NCBI GenBank assembly: GCA_005503335.1
Contig: SCMQ01000014.1
Span: 46,553 to 110,552, forward strand
DNA length: 64,000 nucleotides
Source of the DNA: Comamonadaceae bacterium 2FH
Lineage (GTDB): Bacteria > Pseudomonadota > Gammaproteobacteria > Burkholderiales > Burkholderiaceae_C
Reading direction: 5' to 3'
Positions within the stretch are counted from its first letter, which is position 1. Every line of letters starts with the position of its first letter. The notes beneath the pieces were generated by a model. That model was not told the DNA's origin, ran no database searches, and saw nothing but the letters and a program-made list of their open reading frames with translations. Positions 17,691 to 26,109 of the stretch are shown in pieces. Made by a program: the position numbers and the translations under genes.

Positions 17691-18515
17691 TCAATCCACG
17701 GTGATGAGGGAGCGGGGGCCGCTGCGGCGCCCGACGATGTTCAGTAGGTTGGCCAGCGCGGCCTCGTGCTCGGGGGCGGCGCTGGCCACGCCCTGGAAAT
17801 GCAGGCGCGAGCCGATCCAGCGGCCGCTGCCGCTGAGCTGCAGACCGCCTTCGAGCGTGGCGAGCGCGACGGTGGCCGGCTGGCCGCCCTGGAGCTGGAT
17901 GCGGTAGGTGCCCATGGGTTTGAGGGTGGACAGGCGCGACGACAGGCCCTTGACCATCAGTGTGGCGCTCCCGGTCACCGACACCCGCCCTGCGGCCCAT
18001 TCTACTGAAAGCCCTGGTGTGGACAGGTCCAGCTGGCCCTCGGGTTGCAGCGTGTTCCAGGGCGCGCCCAGGCCGGCCAGCAGGGCCGCGGGCCAGCGCG
18101 AGCCGGGGTCGGTCAGCAGCAGGGAGGCGCCGCCCCAGCGCGGCGCCAGTGCCAGCCGCAGCGGCTGGCCCATGCAGCAGTCAGCCTGTAGCAGGGCCCG
18201 CAGGCCGGACCAGTGCGGCAGCAGCCGCCAGTCCAGCCGGCCGGGCAGGGCGGTGCGGTCCTGGCTGCCGGCGCCGCCGCTCAGGACCAGGCGGGCCGAG
18301 CCGCGCCAGAGCGTGCCGCGCGGCTCGTCCAGCTGGACCCGGCCCCCGCTGGCCTGCTGCACGGCCGCGGCCAGCCAGGCGGCCGGGGCGAACAGGGCCA
18401 GGGTGAGCGCCAGGCCGAGCAGGGCGCCGGCCAGGGCCCAGCGCCAAGGGGCCGATTCGGGGCGGGGGCCGCGGTGCGGCTCGACAGAGGCCAAGGCGGG
18501 GCGGCGTGCGCGCAT
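17691..18515 (-). CDS. gspN: Type II secretion protein GspN
   Basis: 274 residues with a short basic cytoplasmic end, one membrane helix at about residues 26-50 ('ALAGALLGLALTLALFAPAAWLAAAV') and a periplasmic beta-rich domain ('VQLDEPRGTLWRGSARLVLSGG', 'LPGRLDWRLLPHW') typical of GspN. The protein is an accessory inner-membrane component present in only some type II systems. It lies between gspM and gspD with gaps of a few bases. Confidence 0.88.
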   Translation of the reverse strand: MRARRPALASVEPHRGPRPESAPWRWALAGALLGLALTLALFAPAAWLAAAVQQASGGRVQLDEPRGTLWRGSARLVLSGGAGSQDRTALPGRLDWRLLPHWSGLRALLQADCCMGQPLRLALAPRWGGASLLLTDPGSRWPAALLAGLGAPWNTLQPEGQLDLSTPGLSVEWAAGRVSVTGSATLMVKGLSSRLSTLKPMGTYRIQLQGGQPATVALATLEGGLQLSGSGRWIGSRLHFQGVASAAPEHEAALANLLNIVGRRSGPRSLITVD

Positions 18516-18519
18516 GGCC

Positions 18520-19020
18520 TCAGCGCGGCGGCAGGGTCAGCACCAACTGGCCGTCCCAGCTCGGTGCGTCCGCATCGGCGCTGCGCTGCAGCCGGGCCTC
18601 GGCGGGGACCAGGCGCGCGTTGACCCGCGCCTGCGTCAGCCATTCGGCCAGCGCGTCGGCCGGCGCGCCTTTGAGCGTGAGCGTGGCGCGTTCGCCGCTG
18701 AGCTGCAGCTGCGCCGCAGCGCCCAGGCGCTGGCGCACCGACACTTCCAGCGTGCGCAAGGCCTCGTCATGACCGGGCCGCGGCAGGCCCTGCAGGGCGC
18801 GGGCTTCGGCCTGCAGGCGCTGCATCTGCTGCCACTGTGCCTCCAGGCTGCTCTGGCGCGCCCCGGCCTGGCGCAGCGTGGCCAAGGCGGGGGCGATCGC
18901 CAGCCACCACAGCAGGGCCAGGGCCAGCAGGCCGGCGGCGCCGCGCAGCAGGGTCTGCTCGCGGGCGTCGAGCGCCTGCCAGCGTCTTGTCAGATCGTCC
19001 AAGGCGGCCGGCCGCTTCAT
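18520..19020 (-). CDS. gspM: Type II secretion protein GspM
   Basis: 166 residues: a short cytoplasmic N-terminus with 'WQALDAREQTLLRGAAGLLALALLWWLAIAPAL', one membrane helix at about 27-47, and a small periplasmic ferredoxin-like domain. GspM pairs with GspL in the inner-membrane platform. Its ATG overlaps the gspL stop (ATGA), indicating translational coupling. Confidence 0.9.
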   Translation of the reverse strand: MKRPAALDDLTRRWQALDAREQTLLRGAAGLLALALLWWLAIAPALATLRQAGARQSSLEAQWQQMQRLQAEARALQGLPRPGHDEALRTLEVSVRQRLGAAAQLQLSGERATLTLKGAPADALAEWLTQARVNARLVPAEARLQRSADADAPSWDGQLVLTLPPR

Positions 19021-20240
19021 GGGCTGGTCTCCGCGGCCTGCAGCAGCAGGCTGTCGCCTTCGGCGTGCGCCTGGTAGCCGAGCGGGCGCAGGCTCTTGCC
19101 CAGTTCGCCGAGTTCGGCCGCGCCTAGCTGCAGGCCCTTGAAGCGGGCCGCGCCGGCGCTGTACTCGATCGCGCCGATCCCCTGTCCGGGGGGCAGGGCC
19201 TGGCCCAGGGCGGCCAGCATGGCCTCGAGGTCGCGGCCCGAAGTGGCGCCGGTGGCCTGGCGCAGCGCGGCGACCTCGCGCGCCATCTGCAGCGGTGCGT
19301 CGACCACCAGCCGCACCTGGGGAAAGGTCTGGCTGAGCGTGTCGCGTATTGCCGCCTGGCGCGCCTTCATTGCCGCCTCGGTCCGCCAGGCCCAGGCGTT
19401 GAGGCCGGCGAGCTGGGCCAGCAACAGCAGGGCCAGGCCCCAGCGCGCGGGCCGCCAGGCCGCCGCGTGGCGGAAATCCTGCCAGGCCGCGGCCAGCCGC
19501 CTTGCGGCGCGGTGGCGGCCCGAACCGCCGAATTCGAACTGTGCGAGGTCCCAGGCGGACTGCGTCGCCAACAGCGCGCGCTGCGGCTGCGTGCGCAGCT
19601 CGGCCTTGCGCTGCAGCAGCTGCTCGGTCTCGGCCGCCAGGCCGGGCTCGGCCGTCAGCAGGCCGTGCGCTTCGATCTCGGGCGCAGCCAGCGAGAGCGC
19701 GGCGGCGCTCAAAGGCAGCACCAGCACGGTGCCGCCTGCGGCCTCGCCGGTAAGCAGCAGGCTGGCCTGCCCGGGCTCGCCCACCGCGTGGCACTGCGTG
19801 GGGCCGGTGGCCGGCGCCAGCTCGGGCACGATGCGCGCGACCGGCCGCTGCGCGGCTTCCAGCGCCTGCAGGTGGCCACGCAGCCAGGCGCGGTCGCAGG
19901 CGGCCACCCAGGCGCGTGCGCCGGCGGACGCGTCGGGCGCCAGGGCCAGGTGCAGCTGTTCCGGCTCGTCGAGCAGCCGGTCCTCGAGCAGGCTCTCCAG
20001 CACCGGGCGCAGGCGCGTCGAACCCGGGCCCACGCCGCGCGGCAATTCCACGCTGTGCCAGGACAGCCGCCCGGCCGGCACCACGGCCACGACCTCGCCG
20101 CCGCGGCCGGGCGCCGGCAGCAGCGCGGCCGGCGCGCTCGCATGGCTGCCCAGCTGCTGGCCGTCGGGCGTCAGCGCATAGGCGTAGCCGGCCTGGGGGT
20201 CGGCGTCGCTGGCGGGCAGGGTGAGGATCAGGCTGCTCAT
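19017..20240 (-). CDS. gspL: Type II secretion protein GspL
   Basis: About 407 residues. The cytoplasmic actin-like domain (about 1-240) binds GspE; one membrane helix ('ARWGLALLLLAQLAGLNAWAW', about 265-285) precedes a periplasmic domain that binds GspM and GspC. The start 'MSSLILTLPASDADPQAGYAYAL' at 20240 is where homology begins; the frame runs upstream to 20318 without family resemblance. This is the first gene of the L-M-N-D-E-F half. Its expected upstream partner gspK is 34 kb away. Confidence 0.92.
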   Translation of the reverse strand: MSSLILTLPASDADPQAGYAYALTPDGQQLGSHASAPAALLPAPGRGGEVVAVVPAGRLSWHSVELPRGVGPGSTRLRPVLESLLEDRLLDEPEQLHLALAPDASAGARAWVAACDRAWLRGHLQALEAAQRPVARIVPELAPATGPTQCHAVGEPGQASLLLTGEAAGGTVLVLPLSAAALSLAAPEIEAHGLLTAEPGLAAETEQLLQRKAELRTQPQRALLATQSAWDLAQFEFGGSGRHRAARRLAAAWQDFRHAAAWRPARWGLALLLLAQLAGLNAWAWRTEAAMKARQAAIRDTLSQTFPQVRLVVDAPLQMAREVAALRQATGATSGRDLEAMLAALGQALPPGQGIGAIEYSAGAARFKGLQLGAAELGELGKSLRPLGYQAHAEGDSLLLQAAETSP

Positions 20241-20254
20241 GGGTGGTCCCGGGC

Positions 20255-20260
20255 ATTGTA
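20255..20260 (-). promoter_or_regulatory. Possible -10 element for gspL-M-N-D-E-F
   Basis: On the minus strand TACAAT (five of six to TATAAT) lies 14 bases before the gspL ATG. A -35 candidate 17 bases further upstream, TCGCCC, matches poorly. If active, it would explain how the downstream half of the secretion operon is still expressed after separation from gspGHIJK. Weak evidence. Confidence 0.3.
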
Positions 20261-20395
20261 GGGGGCAGCTGGTGCCAGGGCGATGGACTCGCCCCCCTTC
20301 CTGAGCCAACTGCATCATTCACCTTGGGGCGACTTCCCCAGCGGAGCCTTGTCCGACCGTGGAGGCGACGCCAGCGAGCGCCGCGGTACGGGGGA

Positions 20396-20719
20396 TCAGG
20401 CGTTCTGCGTTTCAGGCATGCGGACGATCAAGCCGTCCAGCTCGGGCTGAACGGTGATCTGGCAGGCCAGCCGGGAGTTCGCCCGAACGTCGAGCGCGAA
20501 TTCGATCATGTCGCGCTCGAGTTCCTGCATGGGCTGCAGCCGGTCCTTCCAGGCGTCGTCCACATACACATGGCATGTTGCGCAGGCACAGGCGCCACCG
20601 CATTCCCCGACGATGCCTGGAATGCCGTTGTGAACAGCGCCTTTCATGACGCTCCAACTTTCTTTGACTTCGGCAAGGTGGGACTTGCCTGTGGATTCGA
20701 TGTAGGTGATGTTTGCCAT
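20396..20719 (-). CDS. [2Fe-2S] ferredoxin of the adrenodoxin/putidaredoxin type
   Basis: 107 residues with the vertebrate-type cluster motif C-x5-C-x2-C in 'GECGGACACATCHVYV' (about residues 38-53), a fourth Cys in 'SRLACQITV', and the acidic patch 'ELERDMIEFALDV'. It carries electrons from a flavoprotein reductase to an oxygenase. It is the last gene of the minus-strand Rieske operon, next to its likely reductase, making a three-component oxygenase system with the gene at 25032-26060. Confidence 0.92.
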   Translation of the reverse strand: MANITYIESTGKSHLAEVKESWSVMKGAVHNGIPGIVGECGGACACATCHVYVDDAWKDRLQPMQELERDMIEFALDVRANSRLACQITVQPELDGLIVRMPETQNA

Positions 20720-20759
20720 TCTTCAATTCCTGCCGGCGTGGCGAGCCTGCCGCAAGCGC

Positions 20760-21989
20760 TCAGCTCAGCAAGGCGGACAGCGGTGCATCCTCGCTGGCGA
20801 GTGCCCTTGGGTCCACGACGCATCCCGATGCGATGGCTCGCCTGGCCAGGAGAAAGTCGCGCGCGCTGTTGACCGTTTCGGCGGCGCGCAAGACGTTGTC
20901 GCGCAGGTGGAGCACCGCCAGGCCGCTGCCGCTCGCCGAGGGGCGTACGATGGTCGTGTCGGTGGGCCTAGGCAGGCCCACACTCTGCAATTTCGTCGCG
21001 TACTGGTCCGACCAGAACCAGGGCGTCTCGGCTGCCGGCACCGTGCGGCCTGCCATCGCACTGGCGACCTGTCTGGCCTGGTCCAGGGCGTTGGAGACGC
21101 TCTCTATCCTGGGGGCCAGTTCATTCTCGGACGCCCGTCGCCGGGTGACATCGCCGATCGCGTAGATGTGGGGATGCGAGGTCCTGGATGTTGCGTCGAC
21201 CACGATGCCCTGCTCGCAGTCGAGTCCCGCCTCACGCGCCAACTCGTCGTTGGGCACCGCTCCGATGCCGACCAGGAGCAGGTCGCATGCAATCCTTTCT
21301 CCGTCATCGAGGACGAGCGCCGCAAGCCGGCCTTGCCGGGACTCGAGTACCGACACGGACGCCCTGAAGCGGAACTGCACGCCTTCGCGCTGATGCAGCC
21401 CGAGCACGAAGTCCGACACGGGGGCCGAAGCCACCCGGGCCAGCAGTCTGGGTTCACGCTCGATCACCAGGACATCCACCCCAAGTTGCCTCGCCGTCGC
21501 TGCAACCTCCAGGCCGACATAGCCGCCACCCAGCACCGCCATGCGACGCGCCCCCGCCAGTCGGTCCTTGAGCGCGGCAGCGTGGCGCATGTCACGCAGG
21601 TAGACGATGCCTTCGCTGTCGCCGTGAGCCATCTGCAGGCGGCGCGCGCGGGCCCCGGTTGCGAGTATCAGGCTGTCGTAGGCCAGCGTCTTGTCACCCG
21701 AGAGGTGAAGGCGGCGCCGCCGCGGATCGATGCGTACGGCCTTCTCGTCCAGGTGCAGCTGGATCTCGTTTTGCTCGTAGAAAGAGGCGGGCCTGAGATA
21801 CAGCGCATCGACATCGACCTCTGCTTTCAGCCACGCCTTGGAAAGCGGTGGGCGCTGGTAGGGCAGTTCGCCTTCGTCGCCGACCAGAGTGATGCGTCCG
21901 TCAAAACCGTACTGACGCAACAGCCCGGCCGCCGTGCCTCCCGCATGGCCGGCGCCAACGATCACGACATGGGCAGTGGTGTCCATCAT
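20760..21989 (-). CDS. NAD(P)H-ferredoxin reductase (putidaredoxin/rhodocoxin reductase family)
   Basis: 409 residues with two dinucleotide-binding sites: FAD 'VVIVGAGHAGGTAAGLLRQYG' at the N-terminus and NAD(P)H 'MAVLGGGYVGLEVAATARQLG' near residue 150, plus 'HIYAIGDVT' near 275 for FAD. Passes electrons from NAD(P)H to the adjacent [2Fe-2S] ferredoxin. The start has two adjacent ATGs (21989, 21986) behind an AGGAG. It lies in the operon with the Rieske oxygenase. Confidence 0.92.
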   Translation of the reverse strand: MMDTTAHVVIVGAGHAGGTAAGLLRQYGFDGRITLVGDEGELPYQRPPLSKAWLKAEVDVDALYLRPASFYEQNEIQLHLDEKAVRIDPRRRRLHLSGDKTLAYDSLILATGARARRLQMAHGDSEGIVYLRDMRHAAALKDRLAGARRMAVLGGGYVGLEVAATARQLGVDVLVIEREPRLLARVASAPVSDFVLGLHQREGVQFRFRASVSVLESRQGRLAALVLDDGERIACDLLLVGIGAVPNDELAREAGLDCEQGIVVDATSRTSHPHIYAIGDVTRRRASENELAPRIESVSNALDQARQVASAMAGRTVPAAETPWFWSDQYATKLQSVGLPRPTDTTIVRPSASGSGLAVLHLRDNVLRAAETVNSARDFLLARRAIASGCVVDPRALASEDAPLSALLS

Positions 21990-22007
21990 GCGCTCCTTCC
22001 TGTTTTT

Positions 22008-22868
22008 TCAACGCCCGGCCGCCAGCTGGGTGGCGTGTCGGCGCAAGTGGTCTTCGACGAAGGTCGAAATGAAGTAGTAGCCATGGTCGTAGCCGCGATG
22101 TCGCCGCAGCTCGAGCGGCTGGCCGGCGGCCGCGCAGGCCGCCTCCAGCAGGTGCGGGTGCAGCTGCGTCGCGAGAAAAGGGTCGCCGAGGCCCTGGTCG
22201 ACGAGGATGCCTGCCGGGAACGGTGGCGCCTTTGCTTGCGCGATCAGCTCGCAGGCGTCGTAGCGGCGCCAGACCTCGGGGTCCGGGCCCAGGTAGGCGG
22301 TAAAGGCAACTTGACCCCAGGGGCAATGGCTTGGAGCCGCGACTGGCGCAAATGCCGAGACGGACTTGAACCGGTCGGGGTTGCGAAGCGCGAGCACCAG
22401 CGCGCCGTGACCCCCCATCGAATGCCCCATGATGCCCAGCCGGTTCCCATCCACGGGCAGCTCGGCGGCGAGCAGGCCGGGGAGTTCGGCCGCCAGGTAG
22501 CTGTGCATGCGGTAATGCCGGGCCCATGGCGCCTCGGTCGCGTCGACGTAGAAGCTCGCGCCGGCGCCGAGGTCCCAGCGCTCCGTCTCCCCAGGGATGC
22601 CTGCGCCCCTGGGGCTCGTGTCGGGGGCGATCAGGACCAGGCCCAGCGCATCGGCGACGCGCTGCGCGCCGGCCTTGACCATGAACGTCTCTTCGGTGCA
22701 GGTCAGGCCGGCAAGATAGACCACCGCGGCGCAGGTTTCGCCCTGCAGCGCGCGCCGGGGCAGGAAGACCGAGAAGCGCATGGGCATCCCGATGGCGGCC
22801 GACGGGTGGCTGTAGAAGCGCTGCACGCCGCCGAAGCAGCCGTGCTCTGCGAGAAGCTCGAGGCCCAT
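22008..22868 (-). CDS. fghA: S-formylglutathione hydrolase
   Basis: Hydrolyses S-formylglutathione to formate and glutathione, the second step of GSH-dependent formaldehyde detoxification. 286 residues of the esterase D family: 'AAVVYLAGLTCTEETFM', nucleophile elbow 'GHSMGGHGAL' (Ser near residue 145), catalytic Asp/His in 'LVDQGLGDPFL' and 'YDHGYYFISTFVEDHL'. Its ATG overlaps the stop of frmA, so the two are translationally coupled. Confidence 0.95.
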   Translation of the reverse strand: MGLELLAEHGCFGGVQRFYSHPSAAIGMPMRFSVFLPRRALQGETCAAVVYLAGLTCTEETFMVKAGAQRVADALGLVLIAPDTSPRGAGIPGETERWDLGAGASFYVDATEAPWARHYRMHSYLAAELPGLLAAELPVDGNRLGIMGHSMGGHGALVLALRNPDRFKSVSAFAPVAAPSHCPWGQVAFTAYLGPDPEVWRRYDACELIAQAKAPPFPAGILVDQGLGDPFLATQLHPHLLEAACAAAGQPLELRRHRGYDHGYYFISTFVEDHLRRHATQLAAGR

Positions 22869-23974
22869 CAGTACACCACGACCGAGCGGATCGACTCGCC
22901 GCGCTTCATCAGGTCGAAGCCCTCGTTGATGCGCTCGAGCGGCAGGCGGTGGGTGATCAGCTCGTCGATCCGCAGCTTGCCCTCCATGTACCAGTCGACG
23001 ATCCTGGGGACGTCGGTGCGCCCGCGCGCGCCGCCGAAGGCCGATCCCTTCCATTCGCGTCCGGTGACCAGTTGGAACGGGCGGGTGCTGATCTCGGCGC
23101 CCGCCTCGGCCACGCCGATGACGATGGACTGGCCCCAGCCCTTGTGGCAGCACTCGAGTGCCTGGCGCATCACCTTGGTGTTGCCTATGCATTCGAAGGA
23201 GTAGTCGGCGCCGCCGTCGGTGAGTTGCACGATCTGGTCGACCACGTTGTCGACCTCGTTCGGATTCACGAAATGCGTCATACCGAATTGGCGTGCCATG
23301 GCTTCCCGGGCAGGGTTCAGGTCCACGCCGATGATCTTGTCCGCGCCGACCATGCGTGCGCCCTGGATGACGTTCAGGCCGATGCCGCCAAGGCCGAACA
23401 CGACCACGTTGGCGCCGGCTTCCACCTTGGCGGTGAACAGCACCGCGCCCACGCCCGTGGTCACGCCGCATCCGATGTAGCAGATCTTGTCGAAGGGCGC
23501 GTCCTCCCTGACCTTGGCCACGGCGATTTCCGGCACGACGATGTGGTTCGAGAAGGTCGACGTTCCCATGTAATGGAACAGCGGCTTGCCGTCGAGCGAG
23601 AAGCGCGAGCTCGCGTCGGGCATCAGCCCCCGACCCTGGGTCGCGCGAATGGCCTGGCAGAGATTCGTCTTGCGCGAGAGGCAGAACTTGCAGTTGCGGC
23701 ACTCGGGCGTGTAGAGCGGGATGACATGGTCGCCCTTCTTGAGGCTGGTGACCCCCAGCCCAACATCCACCACCACACCCGCGCCCTCGTGGCCGAGGAT
23801 GGCGGGGAACAGGCCTTCCGGGTCCGCGCCAGAGAGCGTGTAGTAGTCGGTATGGCAGATGCCGGTCGCCTTGACTTCGATCAGGACTTCCAGTGCGCGG
23901 GGCCCGTCGAGGTCGACTTCCTCGACGGTCAATGGCGCGCCGGCTTTCCACGCAACAGCAGCTTTGGTTTTCAT
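22868..23974 (-). CDS. frmA: S-(hydroxymethyl)glutathione dehydrogenase (class III alcohol dehydrogenase)
   Basis: Oxidises the formaldehyde-glutathione adduct with NAD+. 368 residues, full length, with the class III zinc sites ('ATGICHTDYYTLSGADPEGLFPAILGHEGAG' for catalytic zinc, four Cys in 'CRNCKFCLSRKTNLC' for structural zinc) and the NAD motif 'VVFGLGGIGLNVIQGARMVGA'. It sits between the hydrolase and a Rieske oxygenase operon, which implies that the oxygenase releases formaldehyde. It is coupled to neighbours on both sides by overlapping start/stop codons. Confidence 0.95.
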   Translation of the reverse strand: MKTKAAVAWKAGAPLTVEEVDLDGPRALEVLIEVKATGICHTDYYTLSGADPEGLFPAILGHEGAGVVVDVGLGVTSLKKGDHVIPLYTPECRNCKFCLSRKTNLCQAIRATQGRGLMPDASSRFSLDGKPLFHYMGTSTFSNHIVVPEIAVAKVREDAPFDKICYIGCGVTTGVGAVLFTAKVEAGANVVVFGLGGIGLNVIQGARMVGADKIIGVDLNPAREAMARQFGMTHFVNPNEVDNVVDQIVQLTDGGADYSFECIGNTKVMRQALECCHKGWGQSIVIGVAEAGAEISTRPFQLVTGREWKGSAFGGARGRTDVPRIVDWYMEGKLRIDELITHRLPLERINEGFDLMKRGESIRSVVVY

Positions 23975-25035
23975 GGGTGTGTGTGGTCTTCAAAGGGGGG
24001 GGACAACAGTCCGGCGGCATGAAGCGCCAGCGTCTCTTCCCAGGCGCGGCGAATGAATTTCGCCGCAGCAACGTTCTGCTCGAACAGGTTGTAGCGGGCG
24101 CCCAGGCCGTAGTCCGGAAGGTTGATCATTTCCGTGGTGATGAAACGCAGCGGACTTTCCGGATGGGTGACGTGGTAGCGCAGCACCTTGCGAATGGCTT
24201 CCTTCGAGGGTTCGAGCAGGTAGGCGTTCCACGGCGAATGCCACTCACCCGGTGCCGGTTTGATCATCGGGTATTGAATCCCGCGCGCGAACTGGCCGTC
24301 CTCGTTGTGATGCCAGAGGTTCCTGGGCTGGTTCGGCGCGACGCTGCGCAGCTGGGTCCATTTGACGATGTTGAGTTCGAGCCAGCGCTCGCACAGGGAG
24401 CCCGGCTCAAACGGGTCGAGGATCAGCTCGCCACGGGCCACGGCCTCGCGCACGCCAGAACGATCGAGCTCTTTTGGGTTGTTGATCTTGAAATTGACGT
24501 GGCTATAGTCGAGCGTGAAGTTGAACGGCACACCGTGGTCCTGCACCTTGCGCGCCAGCTTCTCGACGCGCAGAAAGTCCTCGGTCCACATGTTGACGTG
24601 GAGCTCGAAGCTGGGCTCGACGCCCAGCTTCATGCCGGCATCGTAGACCGCAAGGTAGTGGTCTACGATCTCGGTGTCTGTCAGAACATGGCCATCGCTG
24701 TGGTGCGTGAAGGTCATGATGTTGTGGACCTTCGCCCCGACCTCCCGGCAGACCTTCAGGTTGTCCAGCAGCAGCGCCTCGTCGGCTGGGTCGCCGAGAC
24801 GATAGAACCAACTGCAGGTATGCACCGGCAGATCGAACTCGTCGATCGCCTCAAGGTACTCGGGCAGTTGGCTGCGCAGCGGGAGACGGTCGAAGTAGTC
24901 GAACACCCCAGCTTGATTGACGAGGCGAAACTGCTCCCGGATCGGCAGCTCCTCGAGTTGCACGGGGCGCTCTAGGGACGACAACTGGACCCCTCGGCCA
25001 TTGCATCCCAGCAGGAAGGGTGCGGAGCCGCTCAT
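23971..25035 (-). CDS. Xylose-isomerase-like TIM-barrel protein of unknown function
   Basis: 354 residues. Segments such as 'EDFLRVEKLARKVQDHG', 'SFELHVNMW' and 'FTLDYSHVNFKI' resemble the sugar-phosphate isomerase/epimerase (AP endonuclease 2-like) TIM-barrel family, with Glu, His and Asp residues in positions that often bind a divalent metal. I recognise no specific enzyme. It is wedged between the Rieske oxygenase and frmA, overlapping each by four bases, so it is made with them and probably acts on the same substrate or its demethylated product. An isomerase, epimerase or hydrolase role is possible. Confidence 0.6.
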   Translation of the reverse strand: MSGSAPFLLGCNGRGVQLSSLERPVQLEELPIREQFRLVNQAGVFDYFDRLPLRSQLPEYLEAIDEFDLPVHTCSWFYRLGDPADEALLLDNLKVCREVGAKVHNIMTFTHHSDGHVLTDTEIVDHYLAVYDAGMKLGVEPSFELHVNMWTEDFLRVEKLARKVQDHGVPFNFTLDYSHVNFKINNPKELDRSGVREAVARGELILDPFEPGSLCERWLELNIVKWTQLRSVAPNQPRNLWHHNEDGQFARGIQYPMIKPAPGEWHSPWNAYLLEPSKEAIRKVLRYHVTHPESPLRFITTEMINLPDYGLGARYNLFEQNVAAAKFIRRAWEETLALHAAGLLSPPFEDHTHP

Positions 25036-26060
25036 GCTGTAGGTGCCTCGGCTTCACGCATGCGCTCTACCAGGCGGCGCATCCGCTGCGATCCGGCATC
25101 GATGGCAATCTTGACGGTCCGGCGGGAGGGGAGGCGGCGCTCGTTGCGCTGAATGGCCTCGAGAATCGTCTTGTCTTCGGAAAACGCCACCCGGAAGTCG
25201 GCCGAAAGCTCCGCGTTGACCTGAGCGTCTGCCTGGAAGTTTTTCACGTGCAGCCAATGGTCGATGCAAGTATCCTGATCGACGGGGGTAATGAAATGGC
25301 AGGCAAAGATCTGGATGCAGTTGTCCCGCCTGCCTTCAGGCGCGCCGGTGCCGGTTTCCGCGCTGCCGAAGTCGATCACGGCGATGCTCGGGGCATGGTA
25401 GTAATAGTAGTGCCAGCGGTCCACATTGCCCTTGAAATGGCCGTGCTTCGCGAACAGCGGGATGGGCGGGGCGTCGATGACCCAGCGCCATGTCACCACC
25501 TTGCCGTCTTGCTGCTCAGAGTGCACGGGGACGTCTTCGCTCGCCGCGTTGCCCAGCGTGCTCAGGTGCACGAAGCTGACGTGCGCCGGGTCGCACAGGT
25601 TGTCGGCCAGGTTCAGGTAGTTGGCCTTGATCTCGAGGGCATCGCCTTCCACGGCGCTCCAGCGGGGGTCGTGGTATTGGGGCAGGTCGAACACCTTGCC
25701 CGGGTCGGCCATGGCGGGGTCGCCCATCCAGATCCAGACCAGGCCCATGTTCTCGTGGATCGGATAGGTTCTGACGAAGGCGCTGGAGGGGATCAAGTCC
25801 TGTCCGGGAACACGCACGCACTTTCCGGAGCAGTCGTAGGTCATCCCGTGGTAGCCGCACTCGATGGCATCGCCCCTGAGCTTGCCCATCGAGAGCGGAA
25901 GAAGGCGGTGGGGACAGGCATCCTCCATGGCGATCACCTTGCCGCCTTCGGTTCGGTACAGAACCACCTGCTGTTCCAGGATCTGGTGCGCCGTCAGGGC
26001 GTGGCCCACGTTGCGCGACCAGGTCAGCGGGTACCAGGTATTCAAGACGTAGTTGCTCAT
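25032..26060 (-). CDS. Rieske non-heme iron oxygenase, VanA-like (putative demethylase)
   Basis: 342 residues. The N-terminal Rieske domain has C-x-H...C-x2-H in 'EDACPHRLLPLSMG' and 'IECGYHGMTYD' (about residues 47-72). The catalytic mononuclear iron site follows in 'NYLNLADNLCDPAHVSFVH' (about 148-166: bridging Asp and two His). Size and 'TWYPLTWSRNVG' opening match vanillate O-demethylase VanA and related O/N-demethylases. Electrons probably come from the ferredoxin and reductase genes of the same operon, since no VanB-type reductase is present. Coexpressed formaldehyde-oxidising genes support removal of a methyl group. The substrate is unknown; see findings for the N-methylpyridinium idea. 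Confidence 0.88.
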   Translation of the reverse strand: MSNYVLNTWYPLTWSRNVGHALTAHQILEQQVVLYRTEGGKVIAMEDACPHRLLPLSMGKLRGDAIECGYHGMTYDCSGKCVRVPGQDLIPSSAFVRTYPIHENMGLVWIWMGDPAMADPGKVFDLPQYHDPRWSAVEGDALEIKANYLNLADNLCDPAHVSFVHLSTLGNAASEDVPVHSEQQDGKVVTWRWVIDAPPIPLFAKHGHFKGNVDRWHYYYYHAPSIAVIDFGSAETGTGAPEGRRDNCIQIFACHFITPVDQDTCIDHWLHVKNFQADAQVNAELSADFRVAFSEDKTILEAIQRNERRLPSRRTVKIAIDAGSQRMRRLVERMREAEAPTA

Positions 26061-26109
26061 GGCATTCTCGTTTCAAAGGATCGATGGGTCGAACATGACG
26101 CGAGGCGCA

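Noticed and set aside
20241..20395. Insertion sequence or integrase scar at the left island edge
   Set aside because: Only small hairpins are seen; no transposase remnant and no direct repeat shared with 53.3-54.3 kb by eye.
25032..26060. Naming the Rieske protein vanillate demethylase (vanA)
   Set aside because: No VanB-type reductase is present; electron donors are a separate [2Fe-2S] ferredoxin and FAD reductase, and no aromatic-acid genes surround it.
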